DNA from: JAFALK01 sp042701975
GTDB taxonomy: Bacteria > Pseudomonadota > Gammaproteobacteria > Burkholderiales > Burkholderiaceae_C
Reading direction: 5' to 3'
Assembly: GCA_042701975.1 (NCBI GenBank)
Contig: CP170561.1
Coordinates: forward strand, 558,001-622,000
Length of the DNA stretch: 64,000 nucleotides
In this document: positions 33,837 to 42,095 of the stretch, in pieces
How the letters are laid out: each line of letters starts with the position of its first letter
Numbering within the stretch: position 1 is the first letter of the stretch
Notes under the pieces: generated by a model
What the model was told of the DNA's origin: nothing
Databases searched by the model: none
What the model saw: only the letters and a program-made list of their open reading frames with translations
Program-made: the position numbers and the translations under genes

Positions 33837-34355
33837 TCAGCGCTTGTCGCCCGCTTCCTCGCGCGCCTTTTTGACGAGCTTGGTCTTGATGCGGTCGCGC
33901 TTGAGCGGGCTCAGGTATTCCACGAAGACCTTGCCCATCAGGTGGTCCATCTCGTGCTGCACGCAGACGGCCAGCAGGCCTTCGGCATCGAACTCGTGCA
34001 CCTGGCCGTCGCGGCCCAGGGCCTTGACGCTGACTCGGGCGTGGCGCTTGACCTTGTCGTAGATGGTGGGGACCGACAGGCAGCCTTCCTCGCCATCGAC
34101 CAGCTCCTCGCTCATGGCGGTCAGCTCGGGGTTGATCAGCACGCGCGGCTCGTCGCGGTCGGCGGAGGTGTCGATCACGACCACGCGCTCGTGCACGTCC
34201 ACCTGGGTGGCGGCCAGGCCGACGCCGTCAGCGGAATACATGGTCTCGAGCATGTCGTCCACCAACTGGCGGATGCGCTCGTCCACCTCGGCCACGGGCT
34301 TGGCAACGGTGTGCAGTTTCGGGTCGGGGTACTTCAGGATGTTCAGGATCGACAT
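33837..34355 (-). CDS. def: Peptide deformylase
   Basis: 172 residues. Removes the N-formyl group from nascent proteins. Motif 1 GVGLAATQ (44-51), motif 2 EEGCLSVP with metal ligand Cys92, and motif 3 QHEMDHL with His134 and His138. ATG 34355 is chosen; the upstream frame to 34445 is not conserved-looking. A TTGTGT-N18-TACAAC pair just upstream could be its promoter. Divergent from the LysM gene. Confidence 0.95.
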   Translation of the reverse strand: MSILNILKYPDPKLHTVAKPVAEVDERIRQLVDDMLETMYSADGVGLAATQVDVHERVVVIDTSADRDEPRVLINPELTAMSEELVDGEEGCLSVPTIYDKVKRHARVSVKALGRDGQVHEFDAEGLLAVCVQHEMDHLMGKVFVEYLSPLKRDRIKTKLVKKAREEAGDKR

Positions 34356-34566
34356 AACGCCTACGTTGTACGCATCGTTGTGGGCATGACACAACGTCTG
34401 TTTGTAAGTGCTTGCAAGAGCAAAAAAGCGCACGGAGTGGTTCATTGCTCCACCCCATGAATGGGGGCAGAATCCGCCGCAGTCAAGCTGGATTTTCGCT
34501 TAATCGTGCAAGTCCCTGGATAAGAACGAGAAATTGACCCGCGCCACCCTTGCCGGAAAGCCATCA

Positions 34567-35742
34567 ATGCCCTTTCGAGCCGCCCCCCTGTCGTCCCTCG
34601 CCCTGCCTGCAGCCCGTGCCGTCCTCGCCCTGAGCCTGCTGGCAACCGCCTCGGCCCAGGCAGCGGGTGACTACCCCATCACGGCGGACCAGCGCGCCAC
34701 GGCCAACCAGGTGGCCCAGGCCGGCGTGCCGCTGTCCGATCTGGCAGCCGACGCCCCCGACACCTACACCGTCAAGCGCGGCGACACGCTCTGGGACATC
34801 TCCAAGATCTTCCTCAGGACGCCCTGGCGCTGGCCCGAGCTCTGGGGCATGAACAAGACCGACATCCGCAACCCGCACCTGATCTACCCCGGCCAGGTGC
34901 TGATGCTGGTGAAGCGCGATGGCCGCGCCAGCCTGCAGCTGGCCCGCGATGCCGGCAGCGGCGCCGCCGGCGTGACCAAGCTCTCGCCGCGCGTGCGCAC
35001 CTCCGACAACCCGGACGCGATCACCACCATCCCGATGCACCTGATCGAGCCCTTCCTGACGGAAGCCGTGGTGTTCGACACCGACGAGCTCGACAAGGCC
35101 CCGCGCATCGTGGCGGCGCCGGAAGGCCACGTCTACCTGGGCAAGGGCGACACCGCGTATGTGCGCGGCAATGTCAGCCAGGCCACCGATTACCGCGTGT
35201 TCCGCCAGGCCAAGCCCCTGAAGGACCCGACCACCGGCGAAGTGCTGGGCTACGAGGCTCCTTACCTGGGCACCGTCGAGCTGATCGCGCTGGGCGGCAC
35301 GCAAAAGGACGCCAAGGGCAAGGACGAGATCGTGCCGCACACGGTGCAGGTCAAGAGCGTGCGCCAGGAAATGGGCGTGACCGATCGCTTGTCGCCGGTG
35401 CCGCAGCGCGAGTTCCTGCGTTTCGTGCCTCACGCCCCCACCAGCGCCATCAATGGCCGCGTGATCTCGATCTACGGCGAGGCCCTGCAAGGCGGCCAGA
35501 ACCAGGTCGTGGCGCTGAACCGCGGCACGCAGGACGGCCTGGAGCGCGGCCACGTGCTGGCGCTGTACAAGGCCGGCAACGCAGCCGTGGACACCACCAG
35601 CGGCCGCCGCGAGGACATCCGCCTGCCGGACACCAAGAGCGGCGTGCTGCTCGTCTTCCAGACCTTCAAGCGGGTGTCGTATGCCCTGATCGTCTCCTCG
35701 CAGGATTCGATCAACGCCGGCGATCGCTTCACGCAGCCATGA
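34567..35742 (+). CDS. LysM-domain exported protein
   Basis: 391 residues. Signal peptide ends near residue 37 (LLATASAQAAG). One LysM peptidoglycan-binding domain at about 66-112 (YTVKRGDTLWDISKIFLRTP and HLIYPGQVLMLV). The rest (about 120-390) is a conserved beta-rich region of unknown function found in the same position next to dprA in beta-proteobacteria (often annotated as a LysM protein, YgaU/XkdP-like in name only). ATG 34567 has GGAAAG seven bases upstream. It ends 22 bp before dprA, with which it probably forms a unit. Confidence 0.88.
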   Translation: MPFRAAPLSSLALPAARAVLALSLLATASAQAAGDYPITADQRATANQVAQAGVPLSDLAADAPDTYTVKRGDTLWDISKIFLRTPWRWPELWGMNKTDIRNPHLIYPGQVLMLVKRDGRASLQLARDAGSGAAGVTKLSPRVRTSDNPDAITTIPMHLIEPFLTEAVVFDTDELDKAPRIVAAPEGHVYLGKGDTAYVRGNVSQATDYRVFRQAKPLKDPTTGEVLGYEAPYLGTVELIALGGTQKDAKGKDEIVPHTVQVKSVRQEMGVTDRLSPVPQREFLRFVPHAPTSAINGRVISIYGEALQGGQNQVVALNRGTQDGLERGHVLALYKAGNAAVDTTSGRREDIRLPDTKSGVLLVFQTFKRVSYALIVSSQDSINAGDRFTQP

Positions 35743-35764
35743 GCGCGTAAGCCGGACTCGCGCG

Positions 35765-36844
35765 GTGGTTGAGCGCGAAGAACTGGCAGCCTGGCTGCGC
35801 TTGCTGGAATCCCCGGGTATCGGCCTGCAGGGTGCCCGTGCGCTGCTGGCGCAGGCGGGCTCGCTCGAACAAGCCGTGGCGCGGCTGCAGGAGCCGCCGC
35901 CCAAGACCCTGCCGCAGCTGCTCGAACGCATCGGGGCCTGGCTGCAGGCCTCCCCCAGCCACGCCGTCCTCACGCTTGCGGATGCCGATTACCCCGCCGC
36001 CCTGCGCCAGACGGCCGATCCGCCGGCGCTGCTCTACCTCTCGGGCCGACGCGAGCTCCTGCAGGACGACGCGTCAATGCTCGCCATCGTCGGCAGCCGC
36101 AGGCCCACAGCCCAGGGGCGCGACAACGCCAAACATTTCTCCCGCGAGCTGGCGCTCGCCGGGCAAACCATCGTGTCGGGCCTGGCGCTGGGCGTTGACG
36201 GTGCGGCGCACACGGGCGCGCTGGAGGCGGGCGGGCGCACGATTGCGGTCGTCGGCACCGGGCTCGACCAGATCTATCCAAGGCGCAACGAGGCCTTGGG
36301 CCGACGCATCGCGGCCGAGGGGCTGATGATCAGCGAGTATTCGCCGGGCGCGCCGCCACTGGCCGACCACTTCCCGCGCCGCAATCGCATCATCGCGGGC
36401 CTGGCGCAGGGCTGCCTGGTGGTGGAGGCCGCGCTGAAGTCGGGCTCGCTGATCACGGCGCGGCTGGCCTCGGAAGCCGGGCGCGCGGTCTTCGCCATCC
36501 CCGGCGCCATCCACTCGGCGCAAAGCCAGGGCTGCCACGCCCTGATCCGCCAGGGCGCCAAGCGGGTCGAGACGCCAGCTGACGTGCTGAAAGACCTGCC
36601 GCTGAATCGCGCGGTTGGCAAAAAAGCCACGCCGGGCGAACCGGACGACGCGCCGGACGGCCTGCCGCCCGCGCAGCGGCGGCTGCTGGGGCTGATGGGC
36701 TTCGATCCGGTGAGCCTGGAGGAGTTGCTCAACCGCGGCGCCGGCACGGCGGCCGAGGTGAATGGCTGGTTGCTCGAGCTGGAGCTGGCCAGCCAGGTCA
36801 GGCGTTTGGCGGGACAGCTATTTCAACGTCGCTCGCGCGCCTGA
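35765..36844 (+). CDS. dprA: DNA-processing protein DprA
   Basis: 359 residues. Loads RecA on incoming single-stranded DNA during transformation. An N-terminal SAM-like helical domain (1-75) is followed by the Rossmann fold: LAIVGSRRPTAQGRDNAKHF, SGLALGVDGAAHTGAL, AVVGTGLDQIYPRRN and FPRRNRIIAGLAQGCLVVEA. The C-terminal winged-helix (about 290-355) is retained. Start is GTG 35765. With TfoX-N at 5.5 kb this hints at natural competence, but no pilus genes are in the window. Confidence 0.95.
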   Translation: MVEREELAAWLRLLESPGIGLQGARALLAQAGSLEQAVARLQEPPPKTLPQLLERIGAWLQASPSHAVLTLADADYPAALRQTADPPALLYLSGRRELLQDDASMLAIVGSRRPTAQGRDNAKHFSRELALAGQTIVSGLALGVDGAAHTGALEAGGRTIAVVGTGLDQIYPRRNEALGRRIAAEGLMISEYSPGAPPLADHFPRRNRIIAGLAQGCLVVEAALKSGSLITARLASEAGRAVFAIPGAIHSAQSQGCHALIRQGAKRVETPADVLKDLPLNRAVGKKATPGEPDDAPDGLPPAQRRLLGLMGFDPVSLEELLNRGAGTAAEVNGWLLELELASQVRRLAGQLFQRRSRA

Positions 36845-36899
36845 ACAAGCCCGTGTTTTCGCCCGGTCTTCGGCGCGCCAGCGTGCCGAAACGCTCGGG

Positions 36900-36911
36900 T
36901 ATCATCGGCCC
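36900..36911 (+). promoter_or_regulatory. Leaderless -10 element of smg
   Basis: TATCAT at 36900-36905, then CGGCCC, then ATG 36912. No Shine-Dalgarno. Same geometry as four other starts in the window. Confidence 0.45.
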
Positions 36912-37364
36912 ATGTTCGACGTGCTGGTCTACCTCTACGAAACCTACTGGCGACCGGACGCCTGCCCGGACCACGCCCAGCTGACGCGAAAGCTCACGGC
37001 TGTCGGTTTCGAGAACGAGGAAATCCAGGAAGCACTCTCCTGGCTCGACGGCCTGGCGCAAGCCGCCGAATCGTTCCAGGGCGAACAAGGCGAGCAAAGC
37101 CTGCGCATCTACTCGTACCAGGAGCTTGACCACCTGGGCGAGGCGTCCATCGGCTTCATCAGCTTCCTCGAGTCCGCTGGCGTACTGCCCGGCCCGATGC
37201 GCGAGATGATCGTCGACCGCGCCATGGCCATCGGTGGCGGCCCCGTGGACCTGGAAGACCTCAAGATCATCGTGCTGATGGTCTTCTGGAGCCTGGGCGA
37301 AGAGCCCGATGCGCTGATCCTCGACGAGCTGTTCGTCGACCCCGAGGACCGGCTGATCCACTAG
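36912..37364 (+). CDS. smg: Smg family protein (DUF494)
   Basis: 150 residues. MFDVLVYLYETYW and the helical body ending ALILDELFVDPEDRLIH are typical of Smg, a small acidic cytoplasmic protein of unknown function usually encoded after dprA and before topA. Here topA is absent and a glycosyltransferase gene follows. The start has no ribosome site and a TATCAT hexamer six bases before ATG. Confidence 0.9.
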   Translation: MFDVLVYLYETYWRPDACPDHAQLTRKLTAVGFENEEIQEALSWLDGLAQAAESFQGEQGEQSLRIYSYQELDHLGEASIGFISFLESAGVLPGPMREMIVDRAMAIGGGPVDLEDLKIIVLMVFWSLGEEPDALILDELFVDPEDRLIH

Positions 37365-37420
37365 CCCTTTCATCCCGCGCCGTTTTGGCGGGCCATTTCG
37401 AGGTGCGGCCTCGGTCCGAC

Positions 37421-38497
37421 ATGGCTGCTGCAGAACGCGCGGGGACTCAGCCCCGGATCATTGCCTTCCCGGCCGAAGGCATCGCCTACAACGACGGCCT
37501 CTACGCCGCTTTCGCCGCGCTCGATACCGAAGTGGTCGAGGGCCGCTGGGGCGGCCGCTGGCTGCTCGAAACGCTGCGCCCGCAGGACGTCATCCACATC
37601 CACTGGCCGTCCTTCCTGTATTCAACGCCCGGGCCGCGCTGGGTCTGCCTGCTGGCCTTCCTGCGCTTCACGCTCCTGCTGGGCCTGGCGAAGCTGCGCT
37701 GCCGCGAGATCTGGTGGACGGCGCACAACCTGCTGCCGCACGTACCCAACCCCATCCCGGCCCTGGATCTGCTGGCGCGGCGCTTCGTGATCCAACTGGC
37801 CCGGCACGTCTTCGTGCATGGCGAGCATGCGCGGCAGGTCCTGGTCGAGCGCTTCCCGTCTGCGGCGCCCAAGACCGTCTGCATCCCGCACGGGCACTGG
37901 ATCGACTTCTATCCGCGGCTGGATTCGAGCGAGCAGGCTCGGCAGGAACTGCAGCTGCCGCAGGACGCCTTCGTCTACCTGCAGTTCGGGCAATGCAAGC
38001 CCTACAAGAACTTGGACGGCACGGTGCAGGCCTTTCGCAGCCTGCCGGACGAGCGGCTGGTGCTGCTGATCGCCGGGCACTTCAGCGATGCGACCTACTT
38101 CGATCACATCTGCCAGCTTGCCGCGGGCGATGCGAGGATCCGAGTCGAGAACCGCTTCATTCCGGACGACCAGCTCGCCGCCTACTTGCTGGCCTGCGAC
38201 GTGATGTGCATGCCGTACCGGGAGATCCTGACCTCGGGCACCGCCATGCTGGCCCTGAGCCACGGCAAGCCGGTGCTGTCCATGCGCAAGGGCTTTCTGC
38301 GCGACGTGATCGATGCCGACTGCGGCATCCTGATCGAGAGCACCAGCCCCGAGAACATTGCCGAAGCCATGCAGCAAATGGCGGCGCGGCGCTGGGACAG
38401 CAGCCGCATCGTGGAGCACGCTCGCCAGTTCAGCTTCGAAACGGCCGCGCGGCTTTCGCTGGCCTGCCTGAGCAAGGCTTCGACGGCCGAGCACTGA
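37421..38497 (+). CDS. Glycosyltransferase, group 1 (GT-B fold)
   Basis: 358 residues from ATG 37421 (TTG 37385 would add 12). Two Rossmann-like domains. The N-terminal half has IIAFPAEGIAYNDGLYAAF, VIHIHWPSF and WTAHNLLPHVPN; the C-terminal half has the sugar-nucleotide domain with FGQCKPYKNLDG, VLLIAGHFSD and MPYREILTSGTAMLALSHGKPV, where the Glu of YREILTSG corresponds to the EX7E region. Inverting/retaining state and acceptor are unknown. Convergent with the DUF1631 gene, 21 bp apart. Confidence 0.85.
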   Translation: MAAAERAGTQPRIIAFPAEGIAYNDGLYAAFAALDTEVVEGRWGGRWLLETLRPQDVIHIHWPSFLYSTPGPRWVCLLAFLRFTLLLGLAKLRCREIWWTAHNLLPHVPNPIPALDLLARRFVIQLARHVFVHGEHARQVLVERFPSAAPKTVCIPHGHWIDFYPRLDSSEQARQELQLPQDAFVYLQFGQCKPYKNLDGTVQAFRSLPDERLVLLIAGHFSDATYFDHICQLAAGDARIRVENRFIPDDQLAAYLLACDVMCMPYREILTSGTAMLALSHGKPVLSMRKGFLRDVIDADCGILIESTSPENIAEAMQQMAARRWDSSRIVEHARQFSFETAARLSLACLSKASTAEH

Positions 38498-38518
38498 GCC
38501 GGCCCCTAAACCGCAGCT

Positions 38519-41014
38519 TCAGTTCAGCAGGCGGCTCGGATCGGCCTCGAGTTTTTCGAGTGCGTTGCGCGTGGCCTTGACCGTCAGCGATTCGTCCTGC
38601 GCCGGCTGCAGCAGGCCGGCCTGCAGGAACGAAGCCATGCGGCTGATCTGGAACAGCACGCCGCGGCCCTGCGGGTTCACGAAGAGCACGAGGTTGCGGC
38701 GCAGGCCGCGCCAGGCGAGCTGAACGACTTCGTCGCGCCCGTGGTAGTCGAGCTTGTACCAGCCGCCCACGGGCAGCTCGCGGGCCCAGGCCAGCATGCC
38801 GGCGGTGGGCTGCGTGCCGCCTTCGGCCACGACTTCCAGCCCCTCGGCCTCGTGGCCATGGGTGGAGAGGTCGCGCATGATGCTGTCGTTGATCTGCAGC
38901 TCGCCACCGTCCTCGGGCAGCAGGGCTTCGAGGGTCTCAAGCTGCGCCATCAGCTCCTCCAGGCGCTCGCGCGGGATGGACGCCGTCTTGGCGGTGAAGG
39001 CAGCGGCCAGCGCGTTGTTGAGCTCGCGGATCTGGTCGTCCTGCTTCTGGCTGGACAGGCCGGCGTGGCCCATGCCGTCGCGCAGGGTCTTGAGCAGCGG
39101 CGGCAGGCGGCGGATGACCTCGGCGCGTTCGTCGCGCGAGACCTTGGCGCTGGCGCTCCAGATCAGGTCGGCCGCGGCGCGCTTCATCGCCTTGGTCTCG
39201 TCGTCCTGGCCGCCCTTGCGCATGGCGGTCACGGCCAGCACATCGGCCCAGACCTGGAACAAGAACTCGCGCACGCCGTCCTGCACCGGCACCTCATTGA
39301 GCATCTTGCGCAGCTCGATGGTGTACTGGATGGCCAGGGTCTCGCGCTGCTCGATCTGCTGGGCCAGCGAGACACCCTTCATCGAGGCCTGGTTTTCCTT
39401 CTCGAAGTACTGGGTGAGGAACTTCTCGAACTCGTTGAGCACCGTGGCGAACACGCGCCGGCCGGTGTCGGGATAGGCTTCCACCACTTGCACCACGCGC
39501 TTGATCTCGCGCTCCAGCCCCTCGTTCACCGAGCCGTCGGCGTTGGAGCTGGCCGAGAAGCCCATCACGCAGGCGCCCATGCGGTCGATCAGCTGGCGCG
39601 CCGGGTGGTCGATGGTGGCGAAAAAGTCGGGCTCCGACACGGCCACGCGCAGCACCGGCATCTGCAAGCGCGCAAACCACACGCGCACGCTGGTGGGCAG
39701 GCGGTCTTCGGTCAGCAGGCTCTGGAACATCATGGCCACAATCTCGATCGTGGCGCGCTCGCCGGGGGAATCAGCGGCCTGCTTGAGGACCTGCTTGACG
39801 GCATGGTTGCGCGACTGGATCTCGGCCAGGGCCTTGGGAGCCTCGTGCACGTTGATCATCACGTCGATCTGCGCCTCGGGGCGCTTTTGCAGCACGTCCT
39901 GCGCATGGCGGATGGCGGCGGCCAGGCGCGGCGAGGCGATCGCCTGGGGCGAGCTCGTGGCGGTGGCCGCACCACCCACATGGGCCCCGTAGGCCGGCAT
40001 GGCGCCACCGCCCACGCCGGGCATCGGTTGCAGGGCCGTTGCGGCAAAGGCTCGGCCGCCCTGGCTGCCGTGGCCGCCCTGCCCGGTCGCGGGCCCGGAA
40101 GGCGAGCGTGAGGAAGGCCCGCCCGAGCCCGTCACCGGCGCCACGCCGCCAAAGCCCGGCACATGGCGCTGCAGCACGCGCTGCAGCTGGGCCAGCACTT
40201 CGGTGGCCTGGGCCGACGCAATGCTCTGCTGCGGGCCGCTCTCCAGCGGCATGGCTCCGCTGGATCGCAGGCCGCCATGGGCGGAGGATCCGCCAACGCC
40301 GGAGCCGCTGGCGCTGCCCGAAAGCCCGGCCGTGGCGTGCGAGGCGCCCGTGGCCACGCCGCCCGTGGAGCGCCGGATGAAAGGGCGCAGGTCGACCTCC
40401 GGCATGACGTTCTGGGCGACCAGCCAGCGGTTGACCTCGTGGTAGGCCTCACCGATCAGGCCGGAGAACTCCTCGTGGAGCTCGGTCTGCAGCATGTGCC
40501 ACACGTGCGCGTCCAGGCCGGCCTGGGTCCAGGCATCGAGCACCAGTTCGGCGATGACCTGGGCGCGCAGCATGTCGTTGGTGGCCAGGTCATCGTGGCC
40601 CTCGAGCATCTGCATGCGGGTGCGCAGGTCGGTGAACTCCCAGGTCACCCGGTCCATCATGGCCAGGGACAGGCGCGAGCCGGTGATCTGGCGTTCGATG
40701 GTGTCGTCATCCACCAGGCTCAGCCGGCTGGGGCTGTCGAGCTCGGGGCCGTGGCTGCGGTCCGGCGCGCCGTAGACGGCGGCCTTGCGCAAAGCATTCA
40801 CGAAGCCGGCCTGCCAGGTCTGGCCCCGGCGGTTCCAGGCCTGCACGGCGTCCCGCCGCGCCACCATCACCGGGTATTCGGCCGGCGCCAGCAGGAGCTG
40901 GGCCGACGTGTTGTTCAGGGCGCTGACCAGCGGCACCATGCCCCGCACCAAATGGTCCAGATAGACGCGCCGCGCCTGACTGGCCAGGGCTCTGTTGCGG
41001 ACGGCGTCGGTCAT
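38519..41014 (-). CDS. DUF1631 family protein
   Basis: 831 residues, cytoplasmic, mostly helical, of the large DUF1631 family seen in beta- and gamma-proteobacteria. An Ala/Gly/Ser-rich low-complexity linker at about 220-330 (GSASGSGVGGSSAHGGLRS) separates the N-terminal helical region from the main body. The C-terminal 90 residues (LPVGGWYKLDYHGRDEVVQL, VLFVNPQGRGVLFQISRMA) resemble a PilZ-like beta barrel, but I cannot see a clear RxxxR c-di-GMP motif. Function unknown. No strong ribosome site precedes ATG 41014. Confidence 0.85.
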   Translation of the reverse strand: MTDAVRNRALASQARRVYLDHLVRGMVPLVSALNNTSAQLLLAPAEYPVMVARRDAVQAWNRRGQTWQAGFVNALRKAAVYGAPDRSHGPELDSPSRLSLVDDDTIERQITGSRLSLAMMDRVTWEFTDLRTRMQMLEGHDDLATNDMLRAQVIAELVLDAWTQAGLDAHVWHMLQTELHEEFSGLIGEAYHEVNRWLVAQNVMPEVDLRPFIRRSTGGVATGASHATAGLSGSASGSGVGGSSAHGGLRSSGAMPLESGPQQSIASAQATEVLAQLQRVLQRHVPGFGGVAPVTGSGGPSSRSPSGPATGQGGHGSQGGRAFAATALQPMPGVGGGAMPAYGAHVGGAATATSSPQAIASPRLAAAIRHAQDVLQKRPEAQIDVMINVHEAPKALAEIQSRNHAVKQVLKQAADSPGERATIEIVAMMFQSLLTEDRLPTSVRVWFARLQMPVLRVAVSEPDFFATIDHPARQLIDRMGACVMGFSASSNADGSVNEGLEREIKRVVQVVEAYPDTGRRVFATVLNEFEKFLTQYFEKENQASMKGVSLAQQIEQRETLAIQYTIELRKMLNEVPVQDGVREFLFQVWADVLAVTAMRKGGQDDETKAMKRAAADLIWSASAKVSRDERAEVIRRLPPLLKTLRDGMGHAGLSSQKQDDQIRELNNALAAAFTAKTASIPRERLEELMAQLETLEALLPEDGGELQINDSIMRDLSTHGHEAEGLEVVAEGGTQPTAGMLAWARELPVGGWYKLDYHGRDEVVQLAWRGLRRNLVLFVNPQGRGVLFQISRMASFLQAGLLQPAQDESLTVKATRNALEKLEADPSRLLN

Positions 41015-41060
41015 TGAGGAGGGACTGGGCTGGCGAGGCTGGGAGAAGGGTTTTTTGACT

Positions 41061-42092
41061 CTACACCACCGCGCCCGCGTTCGGGTCGTTCGGGTCGTCC
41101 TTGGACAACGGCACTTTCACCAAATCCTCCCGCTTGACACCCAGCCACATGGCGATGGCGGCGGCCACGAAAACCGAGGAGTAGATGCCAAAGCAGATGC
41201 CGATGGTCAGTGCAAGTGCGAAGTAGTGCAGCGTCGGGCCGCCGAACAGCAGCATGGAGACCACCACCAGCTGGGTGCAGCCGTGGGTGATGATGGTCCG
41301 GCTGATGGTGCTGGTGATGGCGTGGTCGATGACCTGCGGCGTCGTCAGCTTGCGGTACTTGCGGAAGGCTTCACGGACCCGGTCGAAGATCACGACCGAT
41401 TCGTTCACCGAGTAGCCGAGCACGGCGAGCACGGCGGCCAGCACGGTCAGCGAGAACTCCCACTGGAAGAAGGCGAAGAAGCCCAGGATGATGACCACGT
41501 CGTGCAGGTTGGCGATGATGCCGGCCACGCCGAACTTCCATTCGAAGCGGATGGCCAGGTAGATCACGATGCCGACGACGGTGAAGGCCAGCGCCAGGGC
41601 GGCGTCCTGCGCCAGCTCCGAACCGACGGCCGGGCCGACCATCTCAGAGCGGGTCAGCGTCAGCGGCTCGGCGGTGGCCGTGGTGCAGACCTTCTTGCTG
41701 ACGGGCTCGCCCTTGGCGGTCACGCTCTCGTGCTGCTGCACTTGGCCACTTTCGGCCTTGCACAGCTCGCCGAAGACCTGGTCGGTCAGCTCGGTCTGCT
41801 TGACGCCCTTGGCCAGCGGCAGGCGGATCATCACGTCGCGCGAGGAACCGAAGTTCTGCACCTGCACGTCGGCAAAGCCCATCTTCTCGATGATCGAGCG
41901 GGTCTTGTCGATGTCGGCCGCCTGGGCGTACTGCGCCTCGATGACGGTACCGCCAGTGAACTCGATCGAGAAATGCAGCCCGCGCGAGAACAGGAAGAAC
42001 ACGGCGGCGGCGAAGGTGATGAAGGAGATCGCGTTGAGGATCAACGCGTTCTTCATGAACGGGAGATCCCGTTTGATGCGGAAGAGTTCCAT
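41061..42092 (-). CDS. secF: Protein translocase subunit SecF
   Basis: 343 residues. RND-like inner-membrane subunit that with SecD uses proton motive force to complete protein export. First helix at about 12-32, then a periplasmic domain beginning FSIEFTGGTVIEAQYAQ, then five C-terminal helices with YSVNESVVIFDRVREAFRKY and the TITTHGCTQLVV-like block. A 30-residue Cys-containing insert precedes TM2 (CTTATAEPLT). It starts 3 bp after secD. Confidence 0.96.
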   Translation of the reverse strand: MELFRIKRDLPFMKNALILNAISFITFAAAVFFLFSRGLHFSIEFTGGTVIEAQYAQAADIDKTRSIIEKMGFADVQVQNFGSSRDVMIRLPLAKGVKQTELTDQVFGELCKAESGQVQQHESVTAKGEPVSKKVCTTATAEPLTLTRSEMVGPAVGSELAQDAALALAFTVVGIVIYLAIRFEWKFGVAGIIANLHDVVIILGFFAFFQWEFSLTVLAAVLAVLGYSVNESVVIFDRVREAFRKYRKLTTPQVIDHAITSTISRTIITHGCTQLVVVSMLLFGGPTLHYFALALTIGICFGIYSSVFVAAAIAMWLGVKREDLVKVPLSKDDPNDPNAGAVV

Positions 42093-42095
42093 GGC

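Noticed and set aside
34380..34470. Hairpin CCCCAT-GA-ATGGGG (34453-34466) and nearby repeats as a regulatory RNA before the LysM gene
   Set aside because: The stem is short with a two-base loop and no further supporting structure; the 211-bp gap otherwise shows nothing clear beyond promoter space for def and the LysM gene.
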